A DNA stretch of 64,000 nt. Source: Paucibacter sp. KBW04. GTDB taxonomy: Bacteria; Pseudomonadota; Gammaproteobacteria; Burkholderiales; Burkholderiaceae_C. Every line of letters starts with the position of its first letter. Position 1 is the stretch's first letter. Below, piece after piece: positions 52,142 through 63,847 of this stretch. The translations under genes were made by a program, and so were the position numbers. The notes beneath the pieces were generated by a model. The model worked only from the letters and a program-made list of their open reading frames with translations. It searched no databases and had not been told where the DNA came from. The DNA lies in the NCBI RefSeq assembly GCF_003852425.1, contig NZ_QAJN01000004.1, positions 1 to 64,000 on the forward strand. The letters run 5' to 3'.

Positions 52142-53692
52142 ATGACCGACTTGGTATTTGCGGACGAAGAGGACGAGAGCGACGCAGCGGCCGCAGCCGC
52201 AGCGGCGCTGGATCCCTGGGTGGTGCTGATCGTCGATGACGATGTGGCCGTGCATCAGGTGACCCAGCTGGTGATGGCGGACTTTGAATTCGCCGGCCGC
52301 CGCCTGCTGTTTCTCGACGCCTATAGCGCCGCCGAGGCGCGGGTGCTGCTCAAGTCCCGCCGCGATGTGGCCCTGATCCTGCTGGACGTGGTGATGGAGT
52401 CAGAGCACGCCGGCCTGGAGCTGGCGCGTTTCATCCGCGAAGAGCTGGACAACCACCATGTGCGCATCGTGCTGCGCACCGGCCAACCCGGCCAGGCGCC
52501 GGAAGAGCATGTCATCAAGAGCTATGACATCAACGACTACAAAGAGAAGACCGAGCTGACCAAGCGCAAGCTGATCACCGTCTTCTACGCTGCCCTGCGC
52601 TCCTACCGCGACATCATGATCATCGAGCAGTCGCGCCAGGCGCTGCGCCGCTCCATCGATGCCATCACCCGCGTCTACGACTCGCAAAACCTACGTCGCT
52701 TCGCCTCCGCCGTGCTGGAGCAGGTGGCTTATCTGCTGGGCTATGAGGCCCGAGGCGTGTGTGCCAGCCGGGTGGCCGCCTATGCCGCCTCACATGCCGA
52801 GGGGCGGCTGAAGATTCTGGCCGCCACGCCTGAGTATTCGCGCATGCTGGTGGACGAAGAAATCAACACCCTGCCCCCGCGCGTCTGCGCCGCGCTGGAC
52901 CGGGCTTTGGTCGAGCAGCAAGGCAATTCAGACCCCCAGCATTTCGTGGGCTACTACCGCAGCAGCTCGGGGAACGAGACCTTGCTGTACATGGAGTTCG
53001 CCGAGGTGATCGACGAGCAGGCCCGCGAACTGCTGGAGATCTTCTGCGCCAATGTGGCCATCACCTACGAAAGCCTGCTGCTGCGCGAGGAGATCCAAGA
53101 CACCCAGCGCTCCACCGTCTACATCATCGGCGAAGCGGTGGAGAGCCGCTCCATGGAGCCCGGCGAGCATGTGCGCCGCGTCGGCGAGATCGCCGCCCTG
53201 CTGGCCGAAGCTACCGGCATGCGCGAGGCCGATATCGAGTTTCTGCGCCTGGCCGCGCCCCTGCACGATGTGGGCAAGATCGCCATTGCCGACCGCGTTC
53301 TGGGCAAGCCGGGCAAGCTCGATGAACAGGAATGGGCCAGTGTGCAAACCCATGCCCGGGTGGGCTTTGAGTTGCTGCGCAAGTCCGACAAACGCATCCT
53401 GCAGCTGGGCGCCATCATCGCCCACGAACACCACGAACGCTGGGACGGCCAGGGCTATCCGCGCGGCCTGATCGGCGATCAGATCCATATCGCCGGCCGC
53501 ATCGTCGCGGTGGCCGATGTGCTGGACACCTTGCTGAGCCAGCGCTGCTACAAGCCCGCCTGGAGCTTTGAGGACAGTGTGGCCTATATGAGCGCCCAGG
53601 CCGGCACCCAGTTCGACCCGCTGCTGATCCAGCATCTGCTGGCGCGGCTGGACGCGGTGAAAGACATTTACCAGCGCTTCCCTGACGCCTAG
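52142..53692 (+). CDS. Response regulator with DUF3369 and HD-GYP domains
   Basis: 516 residues from ATG 52142. Receiver with WVVLIVDDDVAVHQ and acceptor Asp82 (LILLDVVMESEHAG); a DUF3369-like middle (KSYDINDYKEKTELTKRKL; VYDSQNLRRFASAVLEQV); then HD-GYP phosphodiesterase with HDVGKI (His375-Asp376), HEHHERWDGQGYPRGL (GYP 438-440) and VADVLDTLLS. It should break down cyclic di-GMP when phosphorylated. It sits within the cobalamin gene series but has no obvious link to it. Its TAG stop overlaps the left end of a MITE-like element. The cognate kinase is not nearby. Confidence 0.93.
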   Translation: MTDLVFADEEDESDAAAAAAAALDPWVVLIVDDDVAVHQVTQLVMADFEFAGRRLLFLDAYSAAEARVLLKSRRDVALILLDVVMESEHAGLELARFIREELDNHHVRIVLRTGQPGQAPEEHVIKSYDINDYKEKTELTKRKLITVFYAALRSYRDIMIIEQSRQALRRSIDAITRVYDSQNLRRFASAVLEQVAYLLGYEARGVCASRVAAYAASHAEGRLKILAATPEYSRMLVDEEINTLPPRVCAALDRALVEQQGNSDPQHFVGYYRSSSGNETLLYMEFAEVIDEQARELLEIFCANVAITYESLLLREEIQDTQRSTVYIIGEAVESRSMEPGEHVRRVGEIAALLAEATGMREADIEFLRLAAPLHDVGKIAIADRVLGKPGKLDEQEWASVQTHARVGFELLRKSDKRILQLGAIIAHEHHERWDGQGYPRGLIGDQIHIAGRIVAVADVLDTLLSQRCYKPAWSFEDSVAYMSAQAGTQFDPLLIQHLLARLDAVKDIYQRFPDA

Positions 53693-53934
53693 CCCGGATA
53701 TTTCACGAGGGACGCGGGAGTTGCGTGGTGCAGGGCGCCGCGGGCTGGTCCGAGACGGCCGCAGCCAATGCCCACAGGCATTGGCGAGGAGTTGAGGGCC
53801 AGCCAGCAAGCCTTGCGCCGCGCAAACCCGCGTAGGCCCTGGTTCCAAATTGGATCTGTTGTTGAACGCCAAAGACTCAACAGGCATTGGTGATTCAAGT
53901 CAGCGGGGGCCGACCTCGTGAAATGTCCGGGCTA
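53690..53934. mobile_element. MITE-like element with 21-bp terminal inverted repeats
   Basis: 245 bp. TAGCCCGGATATTTCACGAG begins the left end (53690-53710) and its complement ends the right end (53914-53934), with 20 of 21 bases matching. Both ends finish in TA, consistent with insertion at a TA dinucleotide. The interior codes for nothing but contains a perfect hairpin CCAATGCC-CACA-GGCATTGG (53765-53784). The left TA supplies the last two bases of the HD-GYP stop codon. Confidence 0.75.
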
Positions 53935-54004
53935 AGAACGGGCGGCGGCTGCATTAGAGTGCGGGCTGCCTCCACCGCCGAACTCGCTCCCCTGCCTCCG
54001 CCCC

Positions 54005-54802
54005 ATGCGCCCCTTGCTGCACGAACTCCGCCTCTTCTTCACCGCCCTGCAGTTCTTCACCCGCTGCCCTGTTCCCGCCTGGGTGGGTTTTCAGCCCGAG
54101 TGGTTGCAGGAGTGCGCGCGCTACTTCCCGGCGGTGGGCACGGTCGTGGGGGCATGGGCCGCTTTGGTGATGTGGGGCGCCTCCTGGATCTGGCCGGCCG
54201 GCATCTGCGCGGGCCTGGGCTTGGCCGCCAGCATCTGGCTGACCGGCGGCTTTCACGAGGACGGCTGGGCCGATAGCTGTGATGGCCTGGGCGGCGCGGT
54301 CAGCCGCGAAAAAGCGCTCACCATCATGAAGGACTCGCGCATCGGCAGCTACGGTGCCCTGGGCCTGATCCTGATGCTGGGCTTGAAAGCGGCCTGCCTG
54401 GTCGCCCTGCTGGACTTCAACCCCGACCTCGCCCTGCTGGCCACGCTCTGGGCTCACACGGCCTCGCGCGCTGCCCCCGTCGCCCTGATGCACCACCTCA
54501 GCTACGCCGGGGACGCCGAACATGCCAAGGCCAAGCCCCTGGCCACCCAGGCCGGTGGCGCGACCCTTGTCTTCGCCCTGCTCTGGGTCTTGGGCTTGAG
54601 CGGCCTGATCGCCTGGGCCCAGCCCAATCTGGTGCCCAGCCTTTGCGCCGCCTGGTTGGCCATGGCCCTGGCGACTTTCACCATGCAGGGTTTTCTGGAG
54701 CGCCGCCTGGGCGGCTATACCGGCGACACCCTGGGAGCCACCCAGCAACTGGCCGAACTGGCCGGGCTGCTGGCCTTTGTGGGCTTGCTCAATGTCTTCT
54801 GA
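54005..54802 (+). CDS. cobS: Adenosylcobinamide-GDP ribazoletransferase
   Basis: 265 residues, polytopic membrane enzyme. It joins AdoCbi-GDP and alpha-ribazole(-P) to finish cobalamin. LHELRLFFTALQFFTRCPVP at the N-terminus, GGFHEDGWADSCDGLGGAVS (metal-binding acidic cluster), IMKDSRIGSYGALGL, and RRLGGYTGDTLGATQQLAEL are diagnostic. It is separated from cobT by the HD-GYP gene and the MITE-like element. The last 11 bases overlap the phosphatase gene. Confidence 0.96.
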   Translation: MRPLLHELRLFFTALQFFTRCPVPAWVGFQPEWLQECARYFPAVGTVVGAWAALVMWGASWIWPAGICAGLGLAASIWLTGGFHEDGWADSCDGLGGAVSREKALTIMKDSRIGSYGALGLILMLGLKAACLVALLDFNPDLALLATLWAHTASRAAPVALMHHLSYAGDAEHAKAKPLATQAGGATLVFALLWVLGLSGLIAWAQPNLVPSLCAAWLAMALATFTMQGFLERRLGGYTGDTLGATQQLAELAGLLAFVGLLNVF

Positions 54803-55355
54803 GCCCGGCCTGTGGGTCTGGCGCCATCCGCGGCCCGAGGGAGCCCAGGGCCTGTGCGTAGGCTCCGGCTGCGATCTGCCGGTGCATTGGCGGCGCGCCA
54901 AACGCCTGGCCCGGCGCATTCAGGCACGGGCGCGGCGCGAGCGGCTAGCGCAGCGCGTCGTTTGCTCACCGCTGCGGCGCTGTGCCGAGGTGGGCCGCTG
55001 GTTGCAGCGCTGGGGATGGCAGCTGGCCGTCGACCCTGCTCTGCGCGAACTCGACTTCGGCGCCTGGGAGGCCAGGCCCTGGCATGCGATCGACAAGAGC
55101 GAGATCGATGCTTGGGTGCAAGACTTTGTCGACTATGCACCAGGCGGGGGCGAATCCCTGCAGGCCCTCCTGGCCAGAGCCGCAAACTGGTCGGCGCCCT
55201 CGGGCACGCAGATTGTCATCAGCCACGGCGGTTGGATGCTGGCCCGCCGCTGGCTGATCGAGCATGGCCGCCAAACACCGCCGAGCGCAGCCAGCTGGCC
55301 CAGGCCGCCAGACTACGGGCAATGCTGGCAAATTGGATCAACACAGGGCAAGTAA
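54792..55355 (+). CDS. cobC: Alpha-ribazole phosphatase (histidine phosphatase family)
   Basis: 187 residues from ATG 54792. It removes phosphate from alpha-ribazole-5'-P or from adenosylcobalamin-5'-P. The phosphohistidine motif is VWRHPRPEGAQGLCVG (RHP rather than the usual RHG), followed by VVCSPLRRCAEVGRWL, ELDFGAWEARPWHAI (catalytic acid), PGGGESLQALLARA and the second His in IVISHGGWMLARR. Named cobC in Salmonella. It overlaps cobS and closes the cobalamin series. Confidence 0.88.
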   Translation: MSSEPGLWVWRHPRPEGAQGLCVGSGCDLPVHWRRAKRLARRIQARARRERLAQRVVCSPLRRCAEVGRWLQRWGWQLAVDPALRELDFGAWEARPWHAIDKSEIDAWVQDFVDYAPGGGESLQALLARAANWSAPSGTQIVISHGGWMLARRWLIEHGRQTPPSAASWPRPPDYGQCWQIGSTQGK

Positions 55356-55511
55356 CACATTAGTCACGACTGTTGGCGAATTGCCTAATGCCTGAAAGCA
55401 CCTGACAAGTCCTGCGCAGTATCATCACAGCGGATTGAGCGAGGAGGGGCATCGAGCGATGTCTGCTTGGCCCTTCCTTGAATCCCTTCAAGGGGCTTGT
55501 TGGAGTAGTCC

Positions 55512-56315
55512 ATGGATTTGATCTCAGCTGGATCCCGGCGACGGTTGGCCGCGACCTTGGCAAGCCTTGGCCTCATGCTGTTTGCATCAAGCGCAGTCCT
55601 GGCGCAGAGCAAATCCATCACCATCGCCGCCGAAGACGATTGGCCGCCTTACTCCTCTGCAAAAGCCGACAAATCGGGCCCAGAGGGCATGACACCCGAT
55701 CTGGTCCGTGCCATCTTCAAGACTCGCGGCATCGAGGTGAAATACCTGGTCGTGCCGTTTTCACGCTGCCTGCATTTGGTCAAGACCGGCAAGGTGGTGG
55801 CCTGCTTCAACACCTCCATCACCGAGGAGAACAAGAACGAGTTCTTGTGGCACCCGACGCCCCTGTTTTTCTCAGGCACCAGCATCTTTGCCTTGTCCGA
55901 ATCCGGTGCGCCGAAGCAGGCGATCAAAGCACAGGAGCTGGAGGGGCAGACCGTGGGGGTGACGGCCGGCTACACCTACCCGGCGGAGTTCAGAACCAAT
56001 CCCAAGATCAAGTTCACGGAAGCCAGCTCGGACGAACTTTTGCTCAAGATGCTGATGGCCAAGCGCGTCAAGTACGCTGTGCTCAGCAGCTTGCCGGGCT
56101 TGGTACGCATCAAAAATGATCCCAAGCTGGCGGGCCATATTGCCCTGGTGGGTGAACTCAGCAAGGACGGGATGTGGCTGAACTTCTCCAAGAGTCACCC
56201 AGAAGGCAAGGATATGGTCGCAGTTTTTGAGTCGGCCCTGCTGGACTTCAAAAGCAGCGGCGCCTACGACAAATTCATGAACGACTTCTACCAGCGCCTG
56301 GGCTTGCCCCGATGA
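55512..56315 (+). CDS. Periplasmic solute-binding protein (family 3 type)
   Basis: 267 residues. A signal peptide (RRLAATLASLGLMLFASSAVLAQ) is followed by a type II periplasmic binding fold: ITIAAEDDWPPYSS, GPEGMTPDLVRAIFKTRG, VVACFNTSITEENKNEF and LEGQTVGVTAGYTYP. This resembles amino-acid-binding proteins, but no permease or ATPase gene is adjacent. Instead a hybrid histidine kinase follows 38 bases later, so it may serve as the ligand-sensing partner of that kinase (inference). Confidence 0.85.
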   Translation: MDLISAGSRRRLAATLASLGLMLFASSAVLAQSKSITIAAEDDWPPYSSAKADKSGPEGMTPDLVRAIFKTRGIEVKYLVVPFSRCLHLVKTGKVVACFNTSITEENKNEFLWHPTPLFFSGTSIFALSESGAPKQAIKAQELEGQTVGVTAGYTYPAEFRTNPKIKFTEASSDELLLKMLMAKRVKYAVLSSLPGLVRIKNDPKLAGHIALVGELSKDGMWLNFSKSHPEGKDMVAVFESALLDFKSSGAYDKFMNDFYQRLGLPR

Positions 56316-56353
56316 TGCTGGGCAAGTTTCTCGATCAGGCCTAAGGCTGCGTC

Positions 56354-59300
56354 TTGGCAAAGGGTGGGGCTGACTTGAATCGACACAGCATTCGCTTCCG
56401 CCTCAATCTATTTTTCACCCTCCTGATCTCGGCCATCTTGGGGGTTTTTGGTCTGGTGTCCTACATCGACAGCCGTGATCAGCTCCTTGAACGCTACGAG
56501 CAGGATCGCCAGTCCCTGCGCAAGCGCTTGGAGATCAATCTGGCCTCACCGATGTGGCGCTTGGACACCGAGACGGTGAAGAAGAACCTCCAGGCCGAGA
56601 TCATCACCCCAGTTCTCAGCATCGTCATCGCCGAGGACAAGAACGGCCCGCCCATTGCCGAGGCCCATGTCAAAGCAGCGAATGAACAGCCCGAACTGCA
56701 AGACCGCCTGGTCTTCCCCTTGGTGATCGAGGCCGAGGGCAACACGGTCGAACTAGGCTTGGTCACGGTGGTGACCACCCGTGCGGTGATTCAGCAGGAA
56801 TTGCATTCCCTGGTGAGCAGCCGGGCGCTGGAGATGTTTGTCTTGATCAGCCTGCTGCTGATTTCCATGTCGGCGGTTCTGCTCAAACTGGTGCTGAACC
56901 CCTTAGATGCGCTCAAGAATGCCTTGACCAAGGCCGCCCAGCTGAAGGACGCCAATATCAAGCTGACCCTGCCCGAGGCAGGTTTGGATGAATTCGGTGA
57001 AGTGGGCAAGAGCTTTGCACTGATCGCCGACCGCCTCGCCAAGGACTTGGCATCGGGCGAACGCAAGGAGGCGGAACTTCGCCAGGCCTATGCCAAGCAG
57101 TTGGAAATGACCAGCCAGGTGGAACACAGCAAGCAGCTGGCCGAAGAAGCCTCCAAGGCCAAGTCCGCCTTTCTGGCCAATATGAGCCACGAGATTCGTA
57201 CGCCGATGAACACCATCATCGGCCTGTCGCAGCTGGCTTTGAAAACCGAGCTCAGGCCGCAGACACGGGAGTACATCGACCGCGTCCGGCTCTCGGGCGA
57301 GCATTTGCTGGGCATCATCAACGACATTCTTGACTTCTCCAAGATCGAAGCCGAGAAGCTCTCCCTCGAGAACGTGCCCTTCGAGATGGACGCCTTATTG
57401 GCCAATGTCGCCAACTTGGTCGCCGGCAAGGCGATTGAGAAGGAGTTGGAGCTGCTGTTCGACTTGGCCGCCGAAGTGCCGCAGCATTTGATTGGTGACC
57501 CTCTGCGCCTGGCGCAGGTGATGGTCAACTTCGCCAACAACGCCGTCAAATTTACCGAGAAGGGCGAGATCTCCCTGGTCATCCGGGTCGAGAAGCACTG
57601 CGCCGCGGATGCGCAAGGCCAGGAGCGGGTGCTGCTTCGTTTCACCGTCAATGACTCAGGCATCGGCTTGAGCCCGGCCCAGATCGACAGCCTGTTTCAA
57701 AGCTTCCACCAGGCTGATGCCTCGACCTCACGCAGATACGGTGGCACGGGCCTGGGTCTGTCCATCTCCAAGCGCCTGGCCGAGTTGATGGGCGGCACGG
57801 TGGGCGTGAGCAGCCAAGTCGGCCGAGGCAGCAGTTTCTGGTTCAGCGCAGAGTTGGGCGTGCAAGACGCAAGCGTCTTAGCGGCGGAACCCCTCAAGCA
57901 GGCCCCCAGCTTCCAGCTCTTGAGCCAAAGAATGCAAGCTTGCCGGGTGCTGGTGGTGGACGACCACCCCTATGCCCGCAGTCTGATGCGCGAGCTACTC
58001 TTGGGCATGGGCGCCGAGGTGGCATGCGCCGATTCGGGGCGAGCCGCCCTGAGCGCCGTGCAAGAAGCACAGTCGGAGAAAAAGCCTTTCGATCTGCTGG
58101 TGCTGGACTGGCGCATGCCGGAGATGAACGGCATTGAGACGGCCCAGGCCATTCACGCCTTGCAACTCAAGCCCCGCCCGCGTCTTTTGATGGCCACGGC
58201 GTTTGGCCGCGACGAGGTGTTGCAGTACCAGCGCAGCAAGCTGATCGATGCCGTGCTGATCAAGCCGGTCTACACCTCCAGCCTCTGCGCGGCCCTGCAG
58301 CAAGCCCTGATGGAAGAGGCCACAGACCTTCAGGCAGGCGCCAATACTCAAGACGCCAATGCAGGTTTGCTGGCCCAAATCTATGGCGCTCGCATCCTGC
58401 TGGTCGACGACAACGAGTTCAACCAGTTTGTCGGCGCAGAGTTGCTCAAGTCGGCCGGCTTTCGGGTCGACCTGGCCAATGACGGCCAGATGGCCGTCGA
58501 CAAGGTGCAGGCCCAGGACTACGACGCCGTCTTGATGGATATGCAGATGCCGGTGATGGATGGCCTGGCGGCCACGCGTGCCATCCGCGCGCTGCCAAGG
58601 TTCGCTCAGCTACCCATCATCGCAATGACCGCCAACGCGATGCAGCACGACAAGGAGGCCTGCCTCGCCTCGGGTATGTTGGACGTGGTCACCAAACCCA
58701 TTGTTCCCGCGGACCTGTGGTCGACGATGCTGCGATGGATACCTGTTCGCGAGCCCGGTGCTGCGGCTGCCCCCCAGGCGCCCTCTGCAAGTCCACCCGC
58801 CGATCACCCCATCAACGCGGGCCTGCCCAGCGAGATAGCCGGTATGGATGTGAGCTTTGCCCTCCAGCAAGCAGGCGGGGAACCCAAGGCACTCATCGAA
58901 ATGCTGCGACTGTTTGTTCGCAATCAGGAACATCTGATGCAGAACTTGAACGAGGCCTTGCTGCAAGAGGACTACGCCAGCGCCGAGCGATTGGCCCACA
59001 GTTGCAAAGGCGTGAGCAGTTGCCTGGGCGCTCAGGCCGTGTGTGATCAGGCCGCCGGTTTGGAAGAACGCTTCCGATCCAGGCTAGACCTGGAGCAGGT
59101 GCCGCAGCTGATCGACGCCCTGAGGCTAGAGCTTGAGGCCTTGCTGCAAGCCGTGCGAGCCGCACTGCCGATCAGCGCTCCCCGGCGTGCCATCGCGGTT
59201 GACGCCCAAAGCCTGCGGCTTGTCGGCCGGCAATTGCTGAGCTTGTTCGAGAATGCAGACTCCGAAGCGCTAGACCTGCTGAACCAGCACGCCGATCTGT

Positions 59301-59413
59301 TTTACTCGGCGAACGCACAAGGCTTTGCAGACATGCTTGCTGCGCTCGAGTCCTACGACTTTGAACTGGCCACCCGCCTGATCAAGGAGCGCTTCCTCGC
59401 CGAGGGCGCTTGA
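56354..59413 (+). CDS. Hybrid histidine kinase with two receivers and Hpt
   Basis: 1,019 residues from TTG 56354 (TTG 56375 possible). Two membrane spans (about 18-40 and 155-180) enclose a periplasmic sensor of about 110 residues, followed by HAMP-like and coiled-coil sequence. His[17 protein letters not shown] with His279. ATPase: [44 protein letters not shown]. Receiver 1: acidic Asp536-537, acceptor Asp585. Receiver 2: acceptor Asp729. C-terminal Hpt: [17 protein letters not shown] with His882. This is a full internal phosphorelay needing a separate output regulator. It is probably co-transcribed with the binding-protein gene. Confidence 0.93.
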   Translation: MAKGGADLNRHSIRFRLNLFFTLLISAILGVFGLVSYIDSRDQLLERYEQDRQSLRKRLEINLASPMWRLDTETVKKNLQAEIITPVLSIVIAEDKNGPPIAEAHVKAANEQPELQDRLVFPLVIEAEGNTVELGLVTVVTTRAVIQQELHSLVSSRALEMFVLISLLLISMSAVLLKLVLNPLDALKNALTKAAQLKDANIKLTLPEAGLDEFGEVGKSFALIADRLAKDLASGERKEAELRQAYAKQLEMTSQVEHSKQLAEEASKAKSAFLANMSHEIRTPMNTIIGLSQLALKTELRPQTREYIDRVRLSGEHLLGIINDILDFSKIEAEKLSLENVPFEMDALLANVANLVAGKAIEKELELLFDLAAEVPQHLIGDPLRLAQVMVNFANNAVKFTEKGEISLVIRVEKHCAADAQGQERVLLRFTVNDSGIGLSPAQIDSLFQSFHQADASTSRRYGGTGLGLSISKRLAELMGGTVGVSSQVGRGSSFWFSAELGVQDASVLAAEPLKQAPSFQLLSQRMQACRVLVVDDHPYARSLMRELLLGMGAEVACADSGRAALSAVQEAQSEKKPFDLLVLDWRMPEMNGIETAQAIHALQLKPRPRLLMATAFGRDEVLQYQRSKLIDAVLIKPVYTSSLCAALQQALMEEATDLQAGANTQDANAGLLAQIYGARILLVDDNEFNQFVGAELLKSAGFRVDLANDGQMAVDKVQAQDYDAVLMDMQMPVMDGLAATRAIRALPRFAQLPIIAMTANAMQHDKEACLASGMLDVVTKPIVPADLWSTMLRWIPVREPGAAAAPQAPSASPPADHPINAGLPSEIAGMDVSFALQQAGGEPKALIEMLRLFVRNQEHLMQNLNEALLQEDYASAERLAHSCKGVSSCLGAQAVCDQAAGLEERFRSRLDLEQVPQLIDALRLELEALLQAVRAALPISAPRRAIAVDAQSLRLVGRQLLSLFENADSEALDLLNQHADLFYSANAQGFADMLAALESYDFELATRLIKERFLAEGA

Positions 59414-59431
59414 TCCCCTGCACTGAATCCC

Positions 59432-61642
<2,211 letters not shown>

Positions 61643-61658
61643 GAGGAACACTCGATTC

Positions 61659-61696
61659 AAAAAAACGCGGGCCGCAAATTTGGCGTTTGCGGCCCG
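61659..61696 (-). terminator. Intrinsic terminator between hisA and hisF
   Basis: On the minus strand CGGGCCGCAAA (61696-61686) pairs with TTTGCGGCCCG (61678-61668), an 11-bp perfect stem, followed by CG and seven T (61665-61659). A classic intrinsic terminator in the 78-base hisA-hisF spacer. Confidence 0.88.
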
Positions 61697-61720
61697 ACAA
61701 CGCGATTCAAGGGACGGGGA

Positions 61721-62464
61721 TCAGCTCTCAACCCATTCGTCGGCCAGCTTCTGGCCCTCGGCCAGGTCCAGATCGCCGGTATAGATGGCGCGGCCGCAGA
61801 TCACGCCCTCAACACCCTCATGCTCGACCTCGCAGAGGGCGCGGATATCGGCCAGATTGGACAGGCCGCCGGAGGCAATGACGGGGATGCTGAGCGCCTG
61901 GGCCAGCTTGACCGTAGCCTCGATATTGACTCCGCTGAGCATGCCGTCGCGGCCGATATCGGTATAGATCACGCCTTCAACGCCGTAATCCTCAAACTTG
62001 CGCGCCAGATCCACCACCTCGTGGCCGGTCAGCTTGCTCCAACCGTCGGTGGCCACCTTGCCGTCCTTGGCATCCAGGCCCACGATGATGTGGCCGCCAA
62101 AGGCCGAGCAAGCGTCCTTCAAAAAGCCGGGGCTCTTCACCGCCGCCGTGCCGATGATGATGTAGCTCAGGCCACCATCCAGATAGCGCTCGATGGTGTC
62201 CAGGTCGCGGATGCCGCCACCCAGCTGCACGGGGATCTCGTCCCCCACCTCGCGGATGATGGCCTTGATGGCGGCCTCGTTGACGGGCTTGCCCGCAAAC
62301 GCACCGTTCAAGTCCACCAGATGCAAGCGCCTCGCACCGGCGTCCACCCAGCGCCTGGCCATCGCGGCCGGGTCCTCGCCAAAGGTGGTGGAGTCATTCA
62401 TATCGCCTTGTTTCAGGCGAACGCAGCGACCGTCTTTCAGGTCAATGGCAGGAATCAGCAGCAT
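61721..62464 (-). CDS. hisA: ProFAR isomerase HisA
   Basis: 247 residues. Isomerises ProFAR to PRFAR in histidine synthesis. [21 protein letters not shown] (catalytic Asp8 in AIDLKDG), [49 protein letters not shown] (second catalytic Asp) and VIASGGLSN are all present. Transcribed after hisH with a 97-base gap. Confidence 0.97.
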   Translation of the reverse strand: MLLIPAIDLKDGRCVRLKQGDMNDSTTFGEDPAAMARRWVDAGARRLHLVDLNGAFAGKPVNEAAIKAIIREVGDEIPVQLGGGIRDLDTIERYLDGGLSYIIIGTAAVKSPGFLKDACSAFGGHIIVGLDAKDGKVATDGWSKLTGHEVVDLARKFEDYGVEGVIYTDIGRDGMLSGVNIEATVKLAQALSIPVIASGGLSNLADIRALCEVEHEGVEGVICGRAIYTGDLDLAEGQKLADEWVES

Positions 62465-62561
62465 GGCCGAGGGGTCGGTGGTGGGAAGAAGAAGAGGAAA
62501 GAAAAAAGAATGGGTTCAGATCGTGAGAGCTGCGGTGCCGCAAGAGGCGCCAGGCGCGGAG

Positions 62562-63209
62562 CTAGGGCGTCCAATGCAGGAAGTTGCGATACAGGGCAAG
62601 ACCCAGGGCGGCACTTTTCTCAGGATGGAATTGGGTGGCAAAAATATTATCCCGGGCCACCGCGCAGGTAAAGCGGGCGCCGTAATCGCATTCGCCCACA
62701 CTGTGGCGCGCATCTAACGGCGCGGCATAGAAGCTGTGAACGAAATAAAACCAGGATTCATCGGGCACGCCGGCCCAGATGGGGTGGGCGCCGGACTGAA
62801 TCACCTGGTTCCAACCCATTTGCGGCACCTTGTAGCGGCTGCCATCGGGCTGCAAGCGCCCCTCCAGCTGGAAGCGCTTGACCACGCCGGGGATCAGGCC
62901 CAGGCCGGGGGTGTCTTGCTCCTCGCTGTGGTCCAGCAGCATCTGCATGCCCACGCACACGCCCATCAAGGGCTTGCGGGCGGCGGCGTCCAGCACCGCT
63001 TCCTTGAGGCCGGAGTCGGCCAGCTCGCGCATGCAGTCACGCATGGCGCCCTGGCCCGGCAGCACCACCCGCTCGGCGGCATAGACCTCGTCCGGCTTCG
63101 AGGTGATCAGCACCTGCAAGCCCGAGTCCTGGGCCACATGCAGCACGGCCTGCGAGACCGAGCGCAGATTGCCCATGCCGTAGTCGACGACTGCAACAGT
63201 GCGGCTCAT
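62562..63209 (-). CDS. hisH: Imidazole glycerol phosphate synthase subunit HisH
   Basis: 215 residues. Glutaminase subunit that feeds ammonia to His[31 protein letters not shown], nucleophile Cys in [17 protein letters not shown], the PQMGWNQV tract, and the His/Glu pair in [15 protein letters not shown]. It begins 2 bases after the hisB stop. Confidence 0.97.
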   Translation of the reverse strand: MSRTVAVVDYGMGNLRSVSQAVLHVAQDSGLQVLITSKPDEVYAAERVVLPGQGAMRDCMRELADSGLKEAVLDAAARKPLMGVCVGMQMLLDHSEEQDTPGLGLIPGVVKRFQLEGRLQPDGSRYKVPQMGWNQVIQSGAHPIWAGVPDESWFYFVHSFYAAPLDARHSVGECDYGARFTCAVARDNIFATQFHPEKSAALGLALYRNFLHWTP

Positions 63210-63211
63210 GG

Positions 63212-63847
63212 TCAGAGCGTCCCCTTGGTAGAAGGAATGACCCCGGCCGAGCGCGGGTCCAGGGTCAGAGCCATGCGCAGGGCACGGCCGAAAGCCTTGA
63301 AGATGGTTTCACACTGGTGATGGGCGTTATGGCCCTTCAAGTTATCCACATGCAGGCTGACCCCGGCATGGTTGACAAAGCCTTGGAAGAACTCAAAGGC
63401 GAGCTGGGTGTCAAAGGCGCCGATGCTGCCGGCGGTGAACTTCACATCCATGGCCAGGCCGGGGCGGCCGGAGAAATCAACCACCACGCGCGACAGCGCT
63501 TCGTCCAGGGGCACATAGCTGTGGCCGTAGCGAGTCAGACCTTTTTTATCGCCCACGGCTTGGGCCACGGCCAGGCCCAGGGTGATGCCCACGTCTTCCA
63601 CCGTGTGGTGGCCGTCGATATGCAGATCACCCTTGGCCTGGATGTCGAGGTCGATCAAGCCATGGCGGGCGATTTGGTCCAGCATATGGTCGAAGAAGCC
63701 GATGCCGGTGTTCAGACGTGCCTCGCCGGTGCCGTCCAGATTGAGGCGCACGCTGATTTGCGTTTCCTTGGTGTTGCGGGTGACTTCGGCAATGCGCTCC
63801 GCCGGGGCTTGGATCACTTGGGGCAGGTTTTGATTCGACATGCTCAT
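63212..63847 (-). CDS. hisB: Imidazoleglycerol-phosphate dehydratase
   Basis: 211 residues; ATG 63847 shares its A with the hisC stop (TGATG), and ATG 63841 is also possible. Monofunctional dehydratase, as in betaproteobacteria, without the HisN phosphatase half of E. coli His[32 protein letters not shown], metal-binding [11 protein letters not shown], and [19 protein letters not shown]. Confidence 0.97.
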   Translation of the reverse strand: MSMSNQNLPQVIQAPAERIAEVTRNTKETQISVRLNLDGTGEARLNTGIGFFDHMLDQIARHGLIDLDIQAKGDLHIDGHHTVEDVGITLGLAVAQAVGDKKGLTRYGHSYVPLDEALSRVVVDFSGRPGLAMDVKFTAGSIGAFDTQLAFEFFQGFVNHAGVSLHVDNLKGHNAHHQCETIFKAFGRALRMALTLDPRSAGVIPSTKGTL

